Assembly: GCF_001467615.1 (NCBI RefSeq)
Contig: NZ_LNYA01000023.1
Coordinates: 298,090 to 362,089 of the forward strand
DNA from: Legionella erythra
Lineage (GTDB): Bacteria; Pseudomonadota; Gammaproteobacteria; Legionellales; Legionellaceae
DNA: 64,000 nt
Direction: 5' to 3'
In this document: piece by piece, positions 47,484 to 56,693 of the stretch
Layout: each line of letters opens with the position of its first letter
Numbering within the stretch: the first letter of the stretch is position 1
The notes under the pieces: generated by a model
Seen by the model: the letters and a program-made list of their open reading frames with translations, nothing else
The model's database searches: none
Told to the model about the DNA's origin: nothing
Made by a program: the position numbers and the translations under genes

Positions 47484-47499
47484 AGCCCTCTCCCTAGAA

Positions 47500-47520
47500 C
47501 CGGCAACAAATGGTTGCCGG
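47500..47520 (+). terminator. Perfect hairpin after the oxidoreductase gene
   Basis: CCGGCAAC (47500-47507) pairs with GTTGCCGG (47513-47520) around AAATG. There is no T run afterwards, so it is only a possible terminator. Confidence 0.35.
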
Positions 47521-47574
47521 ATGACTAATAAAACGTTATAATGTTCAAAATTAAATCAATTTGAAGCCAACCCA

Positions 47575-49242
47575 ATGCCTGCAGCCAATCCCGCCATTGA
47601 GCTCCTGAAGCAATTAATCAGGGAAAATCCTGGCGAAGCATTGACCTGTTTAAAAAATACACCCAACTTAAAAAAAAGAGAGTTATCCGCCCTGCTGACT
47701 GAAGCGATTACCCGCGATCCTCTCCATACGAACCTGATTGAGTATTTAATGGAGCGCAACAACACAACGCCCCAGGAACTATTCATCTGGTTAATCAGCA
47801 ATAATCATTTAGCCGCTTTTAAGCGCTATCAGGAACTGGGTTATCAGGTTAATCCCGCCTTTCGTGAAAAACGATACGGCTATACGCCGCAAGAAATGGC
47901 ACTGGCGGCAGGCCATTATCGCATGTTGAGCCTGATAACCGGCGATAGTCTATTGGTTTCTTTCTTAAAGACAAAATTCACGTCACTTGAACTCAATACC
48001 CAACTCTGGCTGATTCGTCGCATGCAAAGCCTTGGACTGCCTGTCCGATCGGAGGGAATTTGTCATGCTGTGGCTATCTTTGGAGGACAAGCGCTGTTGG
48101 CGGATGGCGCCAGCCAGTTTATGCGCCGTACAAAATTGGTCAAAAGCACAACGTACATCGACCTACCGGGTATAATACAGCAAGCGGAAATTCATCGGGC
48201 CAATAAGGATAATTTAAGTCAAAGTCAACAAGATTACCTCGATTTTACCACCTTCAGTGAAGGCGTAGAATTAACGCAATCCTGTGATTACTCAGAATGG
48301 GATAAGGCATTGGGTCAGGCTACCCCATCCACGTTAAGGCTCCTTAAGGCATTAGAGTCTGTCGAATTGGAGCAGGAGGGGGGATTAGCATTGATCGATT
48401 CCCAAGCGCTTGTCGATATCGATTTAAACAATGCGCAAAAATTTAAGGATTTCTTAGTAGCTCTGGCTCACAATCTGGACTCATGCCTTAATCCGCATAA
48501 ACCAAAGCAAGCCGTATTCATTTACTGCTCTAATTTCAGGCATGCGATTAGCCTCGGTTATGATATTAAAAAGAAACACTGGTATTTTGTTGATGCCAAT
48601 CATAAAAAACTCATGGTCCAGGCCAAAAACATTGAGCATCTTGCCGCACTCTTTAAACAGGCCTTTGTCAACCTGGGCGGACCAAAGCAATCCTTTAAAC
48701 TCTCGTTGTTTACAACGGCATCCAATCGGCTCGCGGTTGAAACAGCAATCACACCGGGATGGCAAACCCAGTGCCACCCGTTTTTTACCCCCAGTCGAGA
48801 ATGGCCTATTGGCTATTATACGGTTTCTTTGGGAGTTCCTGTTTTAGCCTGCATAGCCGTTTCCCTGCTTCTTAAAGCCTCACCTGCTTTTGCACTGGCT
48901 TGTTCCGCGCTCATGCATCCCATCCTGGCCGTGATGTTGACCATGATGATCACGCTGATTATCACGTCGCTTGTGGCGTATCTGGTTTATCGTCTGGTTC
49001 ACAAAACAACCGGTGAAACTGCAAATCCCGACCAATCAGGGCTGAATGCACAGGACGATTTTGATCCCGAAGAGCAACCATCAATGCTGCCATTACCCGA
49101 TTCTTCTCCCGAAAAAAAACCGGTTACCGCATTGAATAAAAGCAGCATTCTTTTTTTTAAGCCACACACAGAGGATCCCGCTTGTTCACTGGACTCCCAC
49201 TCTGCGTTATTTCAACCCGTGGTTGACGCGCAACCCCGATAG
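47575..49242 (+). CDS. Candidate effector: papain-like protease with membrane hairpin
   Basis: A 555-residue protein. Residues 1-120 are helical and ankyrin-like in feel (TPQEMALAAGHYRMLSLITG). Residues 155-345 carry a possible Cys-His-Asp triad: Cys163 in SEGICHAVAIFGG, His323 in NFRHAISLGYD and Asp340 in HWYFVDANHKK, the order and spacing seen in YopT/C58-type proteases. Two strongly hydrophobic segments follow (about 408-432 and 440-472: VSLGVPVLACIAVSLLLKAS, VMLTMMITLIITSLVAYLVY), then a hydrophilic acidic/Pro tail. No signal peptide. Stands alone between housekeeping genes. I infer a Dot/Icm-type effector that sits in a host membrane; protease call is moderate. Confidence 0.6.
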   Translation: MPAANPAIELLKQLIRENPGEALTCLKNTPNLKKRELSALLTEAITRDPLHTNLIEYLMERNNTTPQELFIWLISNNHLAAFKRYQELGYQVNPAFREKRYGYTPQEMALAAGHYRMLSLITGDSLLVSFLKTKFTSLELNTQLWLIRRMQSLGLPVRSEGICHAVAIFGGQALLADGASQFMRRTKLVKSTTYIDLPGIIQQAEIHRANKDNLSQSQQDYLDFTTFSEGVELTQSCDYSEWDKALGQATPSTLRLLKALESVELEQEGGLALIDSQALVDIDLNNAQKFKDFLVALAHNLDSCLNPHKPKQAVFIYCSNFRHAISLGYDIKKKHWYFVDANHKKLMVQAKNIEHLAALFKQAFVNLGGPKQSFKLSLFTTASNRLAVETAITPGWQTQCHPFFTPSREWPIGYYTVSLGVPVLACIAVSLLLKASPAFALACSALMHPILAVMLTMMITLIITSLVAYLVYRLVHKTTGETANPDQSGLNAQDDFDPEEQPSMLPLPDSSPEKKPVTALNKSSILFFKPHTEDPACSLDSHSALFQPVVDAQPR

Positions 49243-49345
49243 CTTCCCAGGCGATATTCTAACCGACAGTCTCGTCAATCGCTCAGGTAAATGTAATAAT
49301 AGGCATCGGTGTTTCAAACCCAATCAATTGCTTTACGGAGCTACA

Positions 49346-50893
49346 ATGCAACCTCGGAAACCAATCGTCCTGATGATTCTTGACGGCTGGGGCTATCAAA
49401 ACGACAAGGCCCATAATGCTATCGCTGCAGCTAACACGCCGCAATGGGATGAATGGTGGCATACCCGTCCCCATATTCTACTGGATGCGTCAGGGCATGA
49501 CGTCGGGCTTCCGGACAAGCAGATGGGCAATTCCGAAGTAGGTCATATGCATATTGGCGCCGGGCGGATTATTTACCAGGATTTTACTCGAATCAACGAA
49601 GCCATTTCCTCTGGCGAGTTTGCCAATAACCCTCTTTTCATTGAGGTCATCCAGGACATGAAAGCACAAAACAAAGCCTTGCATGTCATGGGTTTATTAT
49701 CACCAGGTGGCGTGCATAGCCATGAACAGCATTTGTTTGCTTTCTTAAATTTATGTCACGAATACCAGTTTAATCAGGTTTATCTGCATTTGTTTTTAGA
49801 TGGGCGCGACACACCGCCGCAAAGCGCATTGCAAAGCCTTGCTGCGTTAAACGCTCAACTTGAGCGCACCCCTGTTGCCACGATTGCCTCTCTTTGCGGC
49901 CGTTATTTTGCCATGGACCGGGATAAACGCTGGGAACGCGTTGCTCCGGTCTACCGCATGCTTACCGAAGCCAAAAGCAGTTATCGTTTTGCCACCGCCG
50001 AACAGGCCATCAAAAGCTTCTATGATGAAAAGAAAACCGATGAATTTATACCGCCTACCCTCATTGGTGAAGGACGGGCCATCGAATCGGGTGATTCGAT
50101 TTTCTTTTTTAATTTCCGAGCCGATCGGGCCCGGCAATTGACGCAGGCGTTCGTTGATGACGACTTTGATGATTTTATTCGCCATAAACAGCCGATTCTG
50201 ACCCATTTTGTCACCATGACCCGCTACGCGAAACATTTTTTAACCGAAACGGCCTTTCCCCCCTTAACCCTGCGTAACACCTTGGGGGAAGTATTATCCC
50301 GTCAGGGCTTAACCCAACTTCGCATAGCCGAAACGGAAAAATATGCCCATGTCACTTTCTTTTTTAATGGCGGCAATGAACAGGTTTTTGCCAATGAGGA
50401 TCGCATTCTGATTCCTTCACCCCCTGTCGCCACCTATGATTTGGTGCCGGAGATGAGTGCGCCGGAATTAACACGGACCCTTATCGACGCCATTAAAAGC
50501 GAGGCCTACGATGTTATTATCTGTAATTATGCCAATGCCGACATGGTAGGACATACCGGTGATTTTCAAGCCACGGTTCGCGCCATTGAATGCCTTGATC
50601 AATGCCTGCACAATGTATGGCAGATTCTTGCCAAAGTAGGCGGTGCCCTGTTAATTACCGCGGATCACGGCAATGCAGAATGCATGTATGACAAGACAAC
50701 CAATCAGGCCCATACCGCTCACACCAGTCAACCCGTGCCTTTTGTATACGTTGGTGCAGATTGGCATTTCAAGCAAAGCAAGGGCAGCCTGATTGATGTG
50801 GCGCCTACGATCCTCGCCCTGCTTGGTATTGACAAACCGGCCGATATGACCGGCCACGCACTGCTGGTGGAAGATAATGCCCATTCACATTAA
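49346..50893 (+). CDS. gpmI: Cofactor-independent phosphoglycerate mutase GpmI
   Basis: 515 residues, the normal length. The phosphatase-like Mn sites are intact: VLMILDGWGYQ (Asp), the catalytic Ser in PDKQMGNSEVGHMHIGAG, and GGALLITADHGNAECMYD. Interconverts 3- and 2-phosphoglycerate. Start 49346 chosen because CGGAG precedes it and the N terminus aligns; the longer upstream frame is not coding. Confidence 0.97.
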   Translation: MQPRKPIVLMILDGWGYQNDKAHNAIAAANTPQWDEWWHTRPHILLDASGHDVGLPDKQMGNSEVGHMHIGAGRIIYQDFTRINEAISSGEFANNPLFIEVIQDMKAQNKALHVMGLLSPGGVHSHEQHLFAFLNLCHEYQFNQVYLHLFLDGRDTPPQSALQSLAALNAQLERTPVATIASLCGRYFAMDRDKRWERVAPVYRMLTEAKSSYRFATAEQAIKSFYDEKKTDEFIPPTLIGEGRAIESGDSIFFFNFRADRARQLTQAFVDDDFDDFIRHKQPILTHFVTMTRYAKHFLTETAFPPLTLRNTLGEVLSRQGLTQLRIAETEKYAHVTFFFNGGNEQVFANEDRILIPSPPVATYDLVPEMSAPELTRTLIDAIKSEAYDVIICNYANADMVGHTGDFQATVRAIECLDQCLHNVWQILAKVGGALLITADHGNAECMYDKTTNQAHTAHTSQPVPFVYVGADWHFKQSKGSLIDVAPTILALLGIDKPADMTGHALLVEDNAHSH

Positions 50894-52001
50894 TTCGCGC
50901 TTTGGCCGCCTGGCTATCATTCTGCTGACTTTATTGCCTGTTACATGGATCGGCGCTGAAAATGCGCGCGTTACTCAAACCAAATCGAGGCTGAAGCAAC
51001 TTGATAATCAAATCAACAAGCTGAAACAAACCTTAGCCACTGCCCATGATAAACGCGGCACATTGACCCGCGAATTGGAGGGCACCGAAAAACAAATCGG
51101 TGAAAACGTCAGGCATTTACGCAGCATTCAGAATAACATGGCCAGTAAACAGCAACGCATTAACGCCTTGCAAGCCCATGTCAATGAATTAAACAAACAG
51201 TTGGCCGCACAGCAACAATTATTGGCTCAACACATACGCACCCGGTACAAAATGGGAGAATACCAGCCTCTTAAATGGCTTTTGAATCAGGATGACCCCT
51301 ATACGGTCAGCCGTTTGTTGACCTTTTATCAATACCTGGTTCATTCCCGTCAAACCATCATCGATGAAATCGCCACCACCAGGAAAAACCTGACCATCAA
51401 CCAGGACAATTTAAAAACCGAACTGGCCGAACAAGAAAGACTTCAGCACAAATTACACGCCCATCAGCAACAGCTTGAGCAGAATAAACGTTACCATACG
51501 GCCGTGATCCACACTATCAACCAGGATATTCAAAGCAAACAGCACACGCTCTCGGAATACCAACGCAACAAGGACAATCTGTCGCGTCTGTTAAAAACAT
51601 TGGCTACTGAAAGCATTGCCCGCCCCAAACAACCGTTTACGGTCATGCGTCATAAATTGCCGAGACCGGTGCAGGTTGCCCGCAATGCGGTGCAGCGCTT
51701 AAATCAGGGGGTGACATTTTTTGCCGGCGAAGGCACACCGGTTCATGCCGTCTATCCCGGCAAAGTGGTCTTTAGCGATTGGCTCAATGGCTATGGTTTA
51801 CTCATGATTATTGACCATGGGCAAGGCTTTATGACCCTTTATGCTCATAACCAGTCTCTCTTTAAACACAAAGGCACTTATGTCATGCAGGGAGAGACCA
51901 TCGCTGCCGTCGGCCACAGCGGCGGACTAAAACAAAACGGACTATACTTCGAGGTAAGGCAACGTGGTAAAGCTGTTCCTCCGCTTGATTGGCTCTCTTA
52001 A
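50877..52001 (+). CDS. envC: EnvC-like murein hydrolase activator
   Basis: A 374-residue exported protein. Signal segment FGRLAIILLTLLPVTWIGA, long coiled coil (residues ~30-250), and a C-terminal LytM/M23 domain. The domain is degenerate: YGLLMIIDHGQGFMTLYAHN and GLYFEVRQRGK lack the full zinc set, as in EnvC, which activates amidases rather than cutting itself. Overlaps gpmI by 17 bases. Confidence 0.88.
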   Translation: MPIHINSRFGRLAIILLTLLPVTWIGAENARVTQTKSRLKQLDNQINKLKQTLATAHDKRGTLTRELEGTEKQIGENVRHLRSIQNNMASKQQRINALQAHVNELNKQLAAQQQLLAQHIRTRYKMGEYQPLKWLLNQDDPYTVSRLLTFYQYLVHSRQTIIDEIATTRKNLTINQDNLKTELAEQERLQHKLHAHQQQLEQNKRYHTAVIHTINQDIQSKQHTLSEYQRNKDNLSRLLKTLATESIARPKQPFTVMRHKLPRPVQVARNAVQRLNQGVTFFAGEGTPVHAVYPGKVVFSDWLNGYGLLMIIDHGQGFMTLYAHNQSLFKHKGTYVMQGETIAAVGHSGGLKQNGLYFEVRQRGKAVPPLDWLS

Positions 52002-52091
52002 CTTGCCCCCTGGCATCTATATTGCTTGCTTCATACAAAGCGGGAAGAGGTGGGCGCCCGCCGCGCCCCACAACTATCCAAGGAGAATACA

Positions 52092-53408
52092 ATGCGTGGC
52101 AACCTGTTATCTGGTGCATTACTTACATTAGTCACAACAGCTTTTCTGCCTTTACCTGGATTCGCCGCAACGGAGGAAGAACCGAACAAGCGAATCCCTT
52201 TGGAAGATGTGCAACGATTTTCCAATGCCATTGGCCAAATCAAGAAATATTATGTCAAGCCGGTCGATGACAAGGAACTCTTTGATAATGCCATTCGTGG
52301 CATGCTAAGTGGTCTGGATCCCCACTCAACCTATCTGGACGAGGATTCCTTCAAGGAATTGCAAACCTCCACCAGCGGGGAGTTTGGCGGTTTGGGCATT
52401 GAAGTCACCATGGAAGACGGCGTTGTCAAAGTCGTGACGCCTTTAGTGGATACCCCGGCATTTAAAGCCGGCATCAAAGCAGGCGACTACATCATTAAAC
52501 TGGGTGCTAAATCCGTGCAGGGCATCAGCCTGCAGGATGCGGTGAACATGATGCGCGGCAAGGAAGGAACAACCATCGATTTGACCATTTTGCGCAAAGG
52601 GGTGAACAAGCCGCTCACGTTCTCGCTGATTCGCGAAAAAATCCTCATCAAAAGCGTGAAAAGCAAACTGCTTGATGACAGTTATGGCTATGTGCGTCTA
52701 ACTCAATTCCAGGCCATGACCGCTCAGGACATGGAAAAAGCCATTGCCCAGCTGAAACAGCAATCCGGCGGCAAGCTCAAGGGCTTAATCCTTGACCTGC
52801 GAAACAATCCCGGTGGTTTACTGGATTCAGCCATTCAAGTCTCCGATGCCTTCATCGATAACGACAAGAAAGGCAGCGAAGAAATGATTGTCTACACGCA
52901 AGGGAGACTCCCCGGATCTAAATTTACCGCCCTCGCTAATCCTGGCGATATTCTGCAAAATGCGCCGCTGATTGTGCTTATCAACAATGGATCTGCCTCC
53001 GCCTCAGAAATTGTGGCCGGTGCCTTAAAGGACAATAAACGCGCCATTATCGTGGGAACGCGAAGCTTTGGTAAAGGTTCGGTGCAAACCGTGCTGCCGC
53101 TGGATGAGAAACGGGCAATTAAATTAACCACCGCCCTGTACTACACACCATCCGGGGTTTCTATCCAGGCGAAAGGCATTACCCCCGATATTATTATTGA
53201 AGAAATCGCCGTGCCTAAATCCAGTAAAGCAAAGGATTTAACCAGCTTTAGCGAAGCGGAACTGAATGGGCATCTGCTCAATCAAAATAATAATTCGAGT
53301 GAAAAAGCGGATAATTCCAATAAAGATGATCAGACCCTGTTGTATGAGGACTATCAACTGTATGCCGCTTTAACGATTCTCAAAGGTTTGGCTGTAGCTA
53401 AAAACTAA
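52092..53408 (+). CDS. ctpA: C-terminal processing protease, S41 family
   Basis: 438 residues. Signal peptide MRGNLLSGALLTLVTTAFLP to FAA; an N-terminal helical region; a PDZ domain (~residues 75-165: GGLGIEVTMEDGVVKVVTPL); and the S41 catalytic domain with Ser in NGSASASEIVAGAL and Lys in SFGKGSVQTVLPL. Start 52092 follows AAGGAG. Follows envC by 90 bases, an arrangement common in gammaproteobacteria. Confidence 0.95.
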   Translation: MRGNLLSGALLTLVTTAFLPLPGFAATEEEPNKRIPLEDVQRFSNAIGQIKKYYVKPVDDKELFDNAIRGMLSGLDPHSTYLDEDSFKELQTSTSGEFGGLGIEVTMEDGVVKVVTPLVDTPAFKAGIKAGDYIIKLGAKSVQGISLQDAVNMMRGKEGTTIDLTILRKGVNKPLTFSLIREKILIKSVKSKLLDDSYGYVRLTQFQAMTAQDMEKAIAQLKQQSGGKLKGLILDLRNNPGGLLDSAIQVSDAFIDNDKKGSEEMIVYTQGRLPGSKFTALANPGDILQNAPLIVLINNGSASASEIVAGALKDNKRAIIVGTRSFGKGSVQTVLPLDEKRAIKLTTALYYTPSGVSIQAKGITPDIIIEEIAVPKSSKAKDLTSFSEAELNGHLLNQNNNSSEKADNSNKDDQTLLYEDYQLYAALTILKGLAVAKN

Positions 53409-53429
53409 TCTTTAAAAACGAAGGTTCAC

Positions 53430-53475
53430 TCGTCGAACTGCGGCGGCTCATGAAAGAGCCCCAACCGCGGGACGA
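53430..53475. terminator. Nested stem-loop downstream of ctpA
   Basis: Three nested arm pairs: TCGTC/GACGA, GCGG/CCGC and GGCTC/GAGCC around ATGAAA. It lies between convergent genes. No T run, so termination is only likely. Confidence 0.4.
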
Positions 53476-53493
53476 TGAGGAAACCTGAAGCCC

Positions 53494-55049
53494 TTAAATT
53501 CTAAATGACTGCTTATCGGTGTCTTCTATTATGTCCGCTTGGTTAGTCTGAATGTCCCCCAGATCAGCCATTTTCGCCTGAGCTTCCACATGCTGAAATA
53601 CAATAAAATCAATGCGTCGGGACAATGAACCTTTGGAGTTGGTCAGTTTAATCTCTCTCAGCTCTTTAATCAGTTCATCAACACTCATAATCTTCCCTTT
53701 ATCGATCTTTTCGACAATTTGATTAACTTCGTCTGTGTGGTGACGAAACCAATGGAACGTAAATGCTCGCCCACCCGCTGAGTTATTCTTGGTATAATCG
53801 TTTAAAAGATTGCGGGCAGCACTCAATGAGTCTTCCTGATCTAATTTCTGGTAAGACGTGGGGAAGGTTTTTTTGATAAAGGTTTCATTCGTTTTGTTTT
53901 CCTGAGCCAATAAAGCATAGCGTTGATAAAGACGATGAAATGCCGCCGGGTTACTGTCAAATTTTTCTTCCAACCTGGCTTTGCTGATGTTTGAAGAGGC
54001 CGGTAATATATCCAACATTTCATTAACCGCCATCACCCTTTCGGTATTAATTCTCTCCAATAACGAGCTCAAGATTTGCTTTGCGTCCTGAGGTCTTTGG
54101 GACAAGTCTCTTCGTACCTTAGTAAAAATTTCCGAACCACACGCCCCTAAAGCATGAAATGGTTCATGGGTACGCGATTTGTTTGGTTCTTGAAGCAGGT
54201 TAATAAAATTTTTAATCTCCTCGTTTGTCAGTGTCTTCTTCCCGTTCACTAATTGAGTTAATTGTTTGACCACGGAAGAATAAATTTCATCTTTCTCAAA
54301 CGGAGTATGTAAATCAGCATTAGCACACGTCATCCCTTTGGTGTAATGTAGACGCTGATAAACCAGTTGCTTTATACGAGCGTCTGCTTTTAGCGGCGTA
54401 ATACTATGTTCTTCCAAATCAGCCGCAATAAAACGAACGTTTTGCAAAGGATCTTGAAAGTTGTGAGGATTATATTCCTCCGAGTGCAGAATGCCGTGAC
54501 GCCCTTTCCAGGGCTTATTACTACTATATGAAAAGGGTGTTAACGTCCCATCGTCTACTAAAATTGCCTTCTCACCAGGTCCGGGGCAATATAGGCCATT
54601 TCCACACCCGCTTTTTCTAAGGCTTCCCACATATCCAGCATTAATTTTTTTAAATACTCCGCACTAGGATAGCCGTTTTCATAGTACCCAGGATTTTTTC
54701 CAGGCTCATGCTCCATATAAACACAGATTTCTTTCCCGCGCTGAGCCCGATCGGCACCTTTAATAGTCCCATCCCAACCGTCAAGTTGATTATTCTCATC
54801 TGGAATATATACTTTAAATTCCGGGTGCGGGTCCCTACTGAATTGTTCAAGCTTACCTAAGGCTTCAGCCGCCTTTATGGCATTCTCGCGAGTGGGTTTG
54901 ATGGCTACTCGAAATTGCCAAAACGGCTCAACATGTTTTGTTTTATCGAGCTTATCCGGTACAGCATTATCTGCCACACCACCCGCAACATGAAACCAGT
55001 CATTTCTGATGTCCCTCAACCTTTCCGCCGATTTTTTGGTATAAGCCAT
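53494..55049 (-). pseudogene. Effector-like gene broken by a frameshift
   Basis: Two overlapping frames join into one protein of about 518 residues. The first starts at 55049 (MAYTKKSAERLRDIRNDWFH, after GGAG) and reads through KAGVEMAYIAP before leaving frame to stop at 54558. The second continues GPGEKAILVDDGTLTPFSYS and KPWKGRHGILHSEEYN to the stop at 53494. One missing base in the CCCCGG run near 54590 accounts for this. The N-terminal part contains many Trp/aromatic positions and a GWDGTIKG segment; the C-terminal part is helical. No known fold recognised. No signal peptide. Effector status is inferred from composition and context only; a base-call error is possible. Confidence 0.65.
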
Positions 55050-55174
55050 GAAGAACTCCATTACAAAACACAACAAAATTATAACACATTGATCAATGAG
55101 AAGACAAAATGACCTTCGTTTTCAAACAAAAGCAATGACTCTGTGGCTGGACAAAAGTGGTGTAAACTAAACAG

Positions 55175-55924
55175 ATGACTTTTCACGGACAAACCATGGG
55201 CCATTTCATCCAAGGCATGTTGTATTTCATTGCGGGTTTAAAACGGCTGTCGACCAAAGGATTACGGCGTTTTATTGTATTGCCGATTCTCTTTAACGCC
55301 CTCTTGTTTGCTGGCTTGTTTTACCTGTTTTACCATTATCTTCTTCCCTATGCCGACTACTACCTGGATAAACTCCCCTCGTGGTTAAGCTTTTTAAGTA
55401 CGCTGTTTTTTATTCTGGTGGTGGTGAGCTTCTTTTTGCTGTTTTTGATGCTGTTTACTGCCCTTTGCAATGTGCTTGCCGCCCCTTTTAACGGGTTATT
55501 GGCCGAAAAAGCGCAACGCTATTTCTTTCAAAGCGATATCCCGTCCCAACCCTTTATCGAGATGGCTGGCCGCAGCATCAAACGTCAGGGACAATTCCTG
55601 CGTTATTTCCTACCCCGCTTTTTGTTCACTGCAGCCCTTTTTTTTGTGCCGTTTATCCAACCGGTTTACCCCTTTATCTGGTTTACCTTCAATGCCTGGA
55701 TGCTCAGCATGCAATACCAGGATTTTGTCATGGATAATAATTTGTTGACCTTTACCGCCATGAAACAGCATTTACAGCGTCATCGCCTGAAGTCGCTGGG
55801 CTTTGGCACCATGATCAATCTCTTTAATTTCATTCCCTTATTGAATGTCCTGACCATGCCATCCGCGGTCATTGGCGGTGTGCTGTTGTATGGTGAAGAA
55901 CAGGCTGACTGGCAAAAGCGTTGA
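55175..55924 (+). CDS. cysZ: CysZ-like (EI24) membrane protein
   Basis: A 249-residue protein with four or more hydrophobic segments. LRRFIVLPILFNALLFAGLF and the C-terminal block SMQYQDFVMDNNLLTFTAMK…LNVLTMPSAVIGG match the CysZ family, a sulphate uptake permease feeding cysteine synthesis. An ATG at 55196 (MGHFIQG) is an alternative start. Single gene, between effector-like genes. Confidence 0.85.
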   Translation: MTFHGQTMGHFIQGMLYFIAGLKRLSTKGLRRFIVLPILFNALLFAGLFYLFYHYLLPYADYYLDKLPSWLSFLSTLFFILVVVSFFLLFLMLFTALCNVLAAPFNGLLAEKAQRYFFQSDIPSQPFIEMAGRSIKRQGQFLRYFLPRFLFTAALFFVPFIQPVYPFIWFTFNAWMLSMQYQDFVMDNNLLTFTAMKQHLQRHRLKSLGFGTMINLFNFIPLLNVLTMPSAVIGGVLLYGEEQADWQKR

Positions 55925-55930
55925 CATAAA

Positions 55931-55951
55931 AAACCCGCTTGCCGCGGGTTT
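55931..55951 (-). terminator. Rho-independent terminator for the minus-strand gene
   Basis: AAACCCGC (55931-55938) and GCGGGTTT (55944-55951) form an eight-base stem. Read on the minus strand it is followed by TTTTTT, so it ends the gene at 55957; on the plus strand the T run is short, so it may also weakly serve cysZ. Confidence 0.75.
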
Positions 55952-55956
55952 GGATT

Positions 55957-56490
55957 CTATTTTATCTGAGGTTTCGAACCATGCTCATCGTCATCCTGGC
56001 GTAGCTGAGGATCCAATCGCTCTTTATTAGTAAAGAGACTCGAGGGCGTCGACTGGGAACGATTCAGTCCTCGGGGATTTAAAGTAGGCGGTGTTGACTG
56101 GGGCCGATTCAGGTCTGGGGCATTTGCAGTGAATTCGACCGTGCCAGGTTCTGAGCCCACACGGCTTAATGGTGTGCCATCGGACAAGCCTCCATGAGTA
56201 ATTCGTGACTCCTGAGATTCCGAGGCATAGAGATTAACCGATTCAGTCTCCTCTTCTTCTTTACCCACTTTCTTGACTAAATAGTTTAAAAAGACTTCAT
56301 CATTTTTAGTATTTTGATAACCCAGTGATTCATTGACGGCGAGACGAATAAATTCACATTCATTCTTATCGAGGCCTAAGTGAGCCGCGATTAAAGAGCG
56401 GGCGAGCTCATAAAGCCCTTGTTTATGGTCTATGGTTGTCTCGATTTGGTCTTCCATGCCTTCACATGCAAATCGGATGATGAATTTCAT
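55957..56490 (-). CDS. Hypothetical protein with Pro/Ser-rich repeats
   Basis: 177 residues. An ordered N-terminal part (MKFIIRFACEGMEDQIETTI, SLIAAHLGLDKNECEFIRLA, EVFLNYLVKKVGKEEEE) is followed by an unstructured tail with a two-fold repeat, LNRPQSTPPTL and LNRSQSTPSSL. No signal peptide or membrane segment. I do not recognise it. The disordered QSTP repeats resemble short linear-motif regions found in effectors, which is weak evidence. It has its own terminator. Confidence 0.6.
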   Translation of the reverse strand: MKFIIRFACEGMEDQIETTIDHKQGLYELARSLIAAHLGLDKNECEFIRLAVNESLGYQNTKNDEVFLNYLVKKVGKEEEETESVNLYASESQESRITHGGLSDGTPLSRVGSEPGTVEFTANAPDLNRPQSTPPTLNPRGLNRSQSTPSSLFTNKERLDPQLRQDDDEHGSKPQIK

Positions 56491-56693
56491 TAAAGCCCCT
56501 GCAATAGATAAATACTTTTATTATACCATTTAATCAACTTTTAATCAATAAGATCATTTTGCATGCTCTTGATGCCCTTTTTTAAAGCGGTTCTGATCAT
56601 TAATTAATCATAACTGTGCCCCAGATGTTAATATTCGGGTAAGCTTTTTATGCTATTTTATAACTAGATAATATTAAATCAGTTGGTTAAGCC

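Noticed and set aside
56628-56635. TTAATATT upstream of the second giant as a PmrA-type half site
   Set aside because: Only one half site; chance matches are likely in AT-rich DNA.
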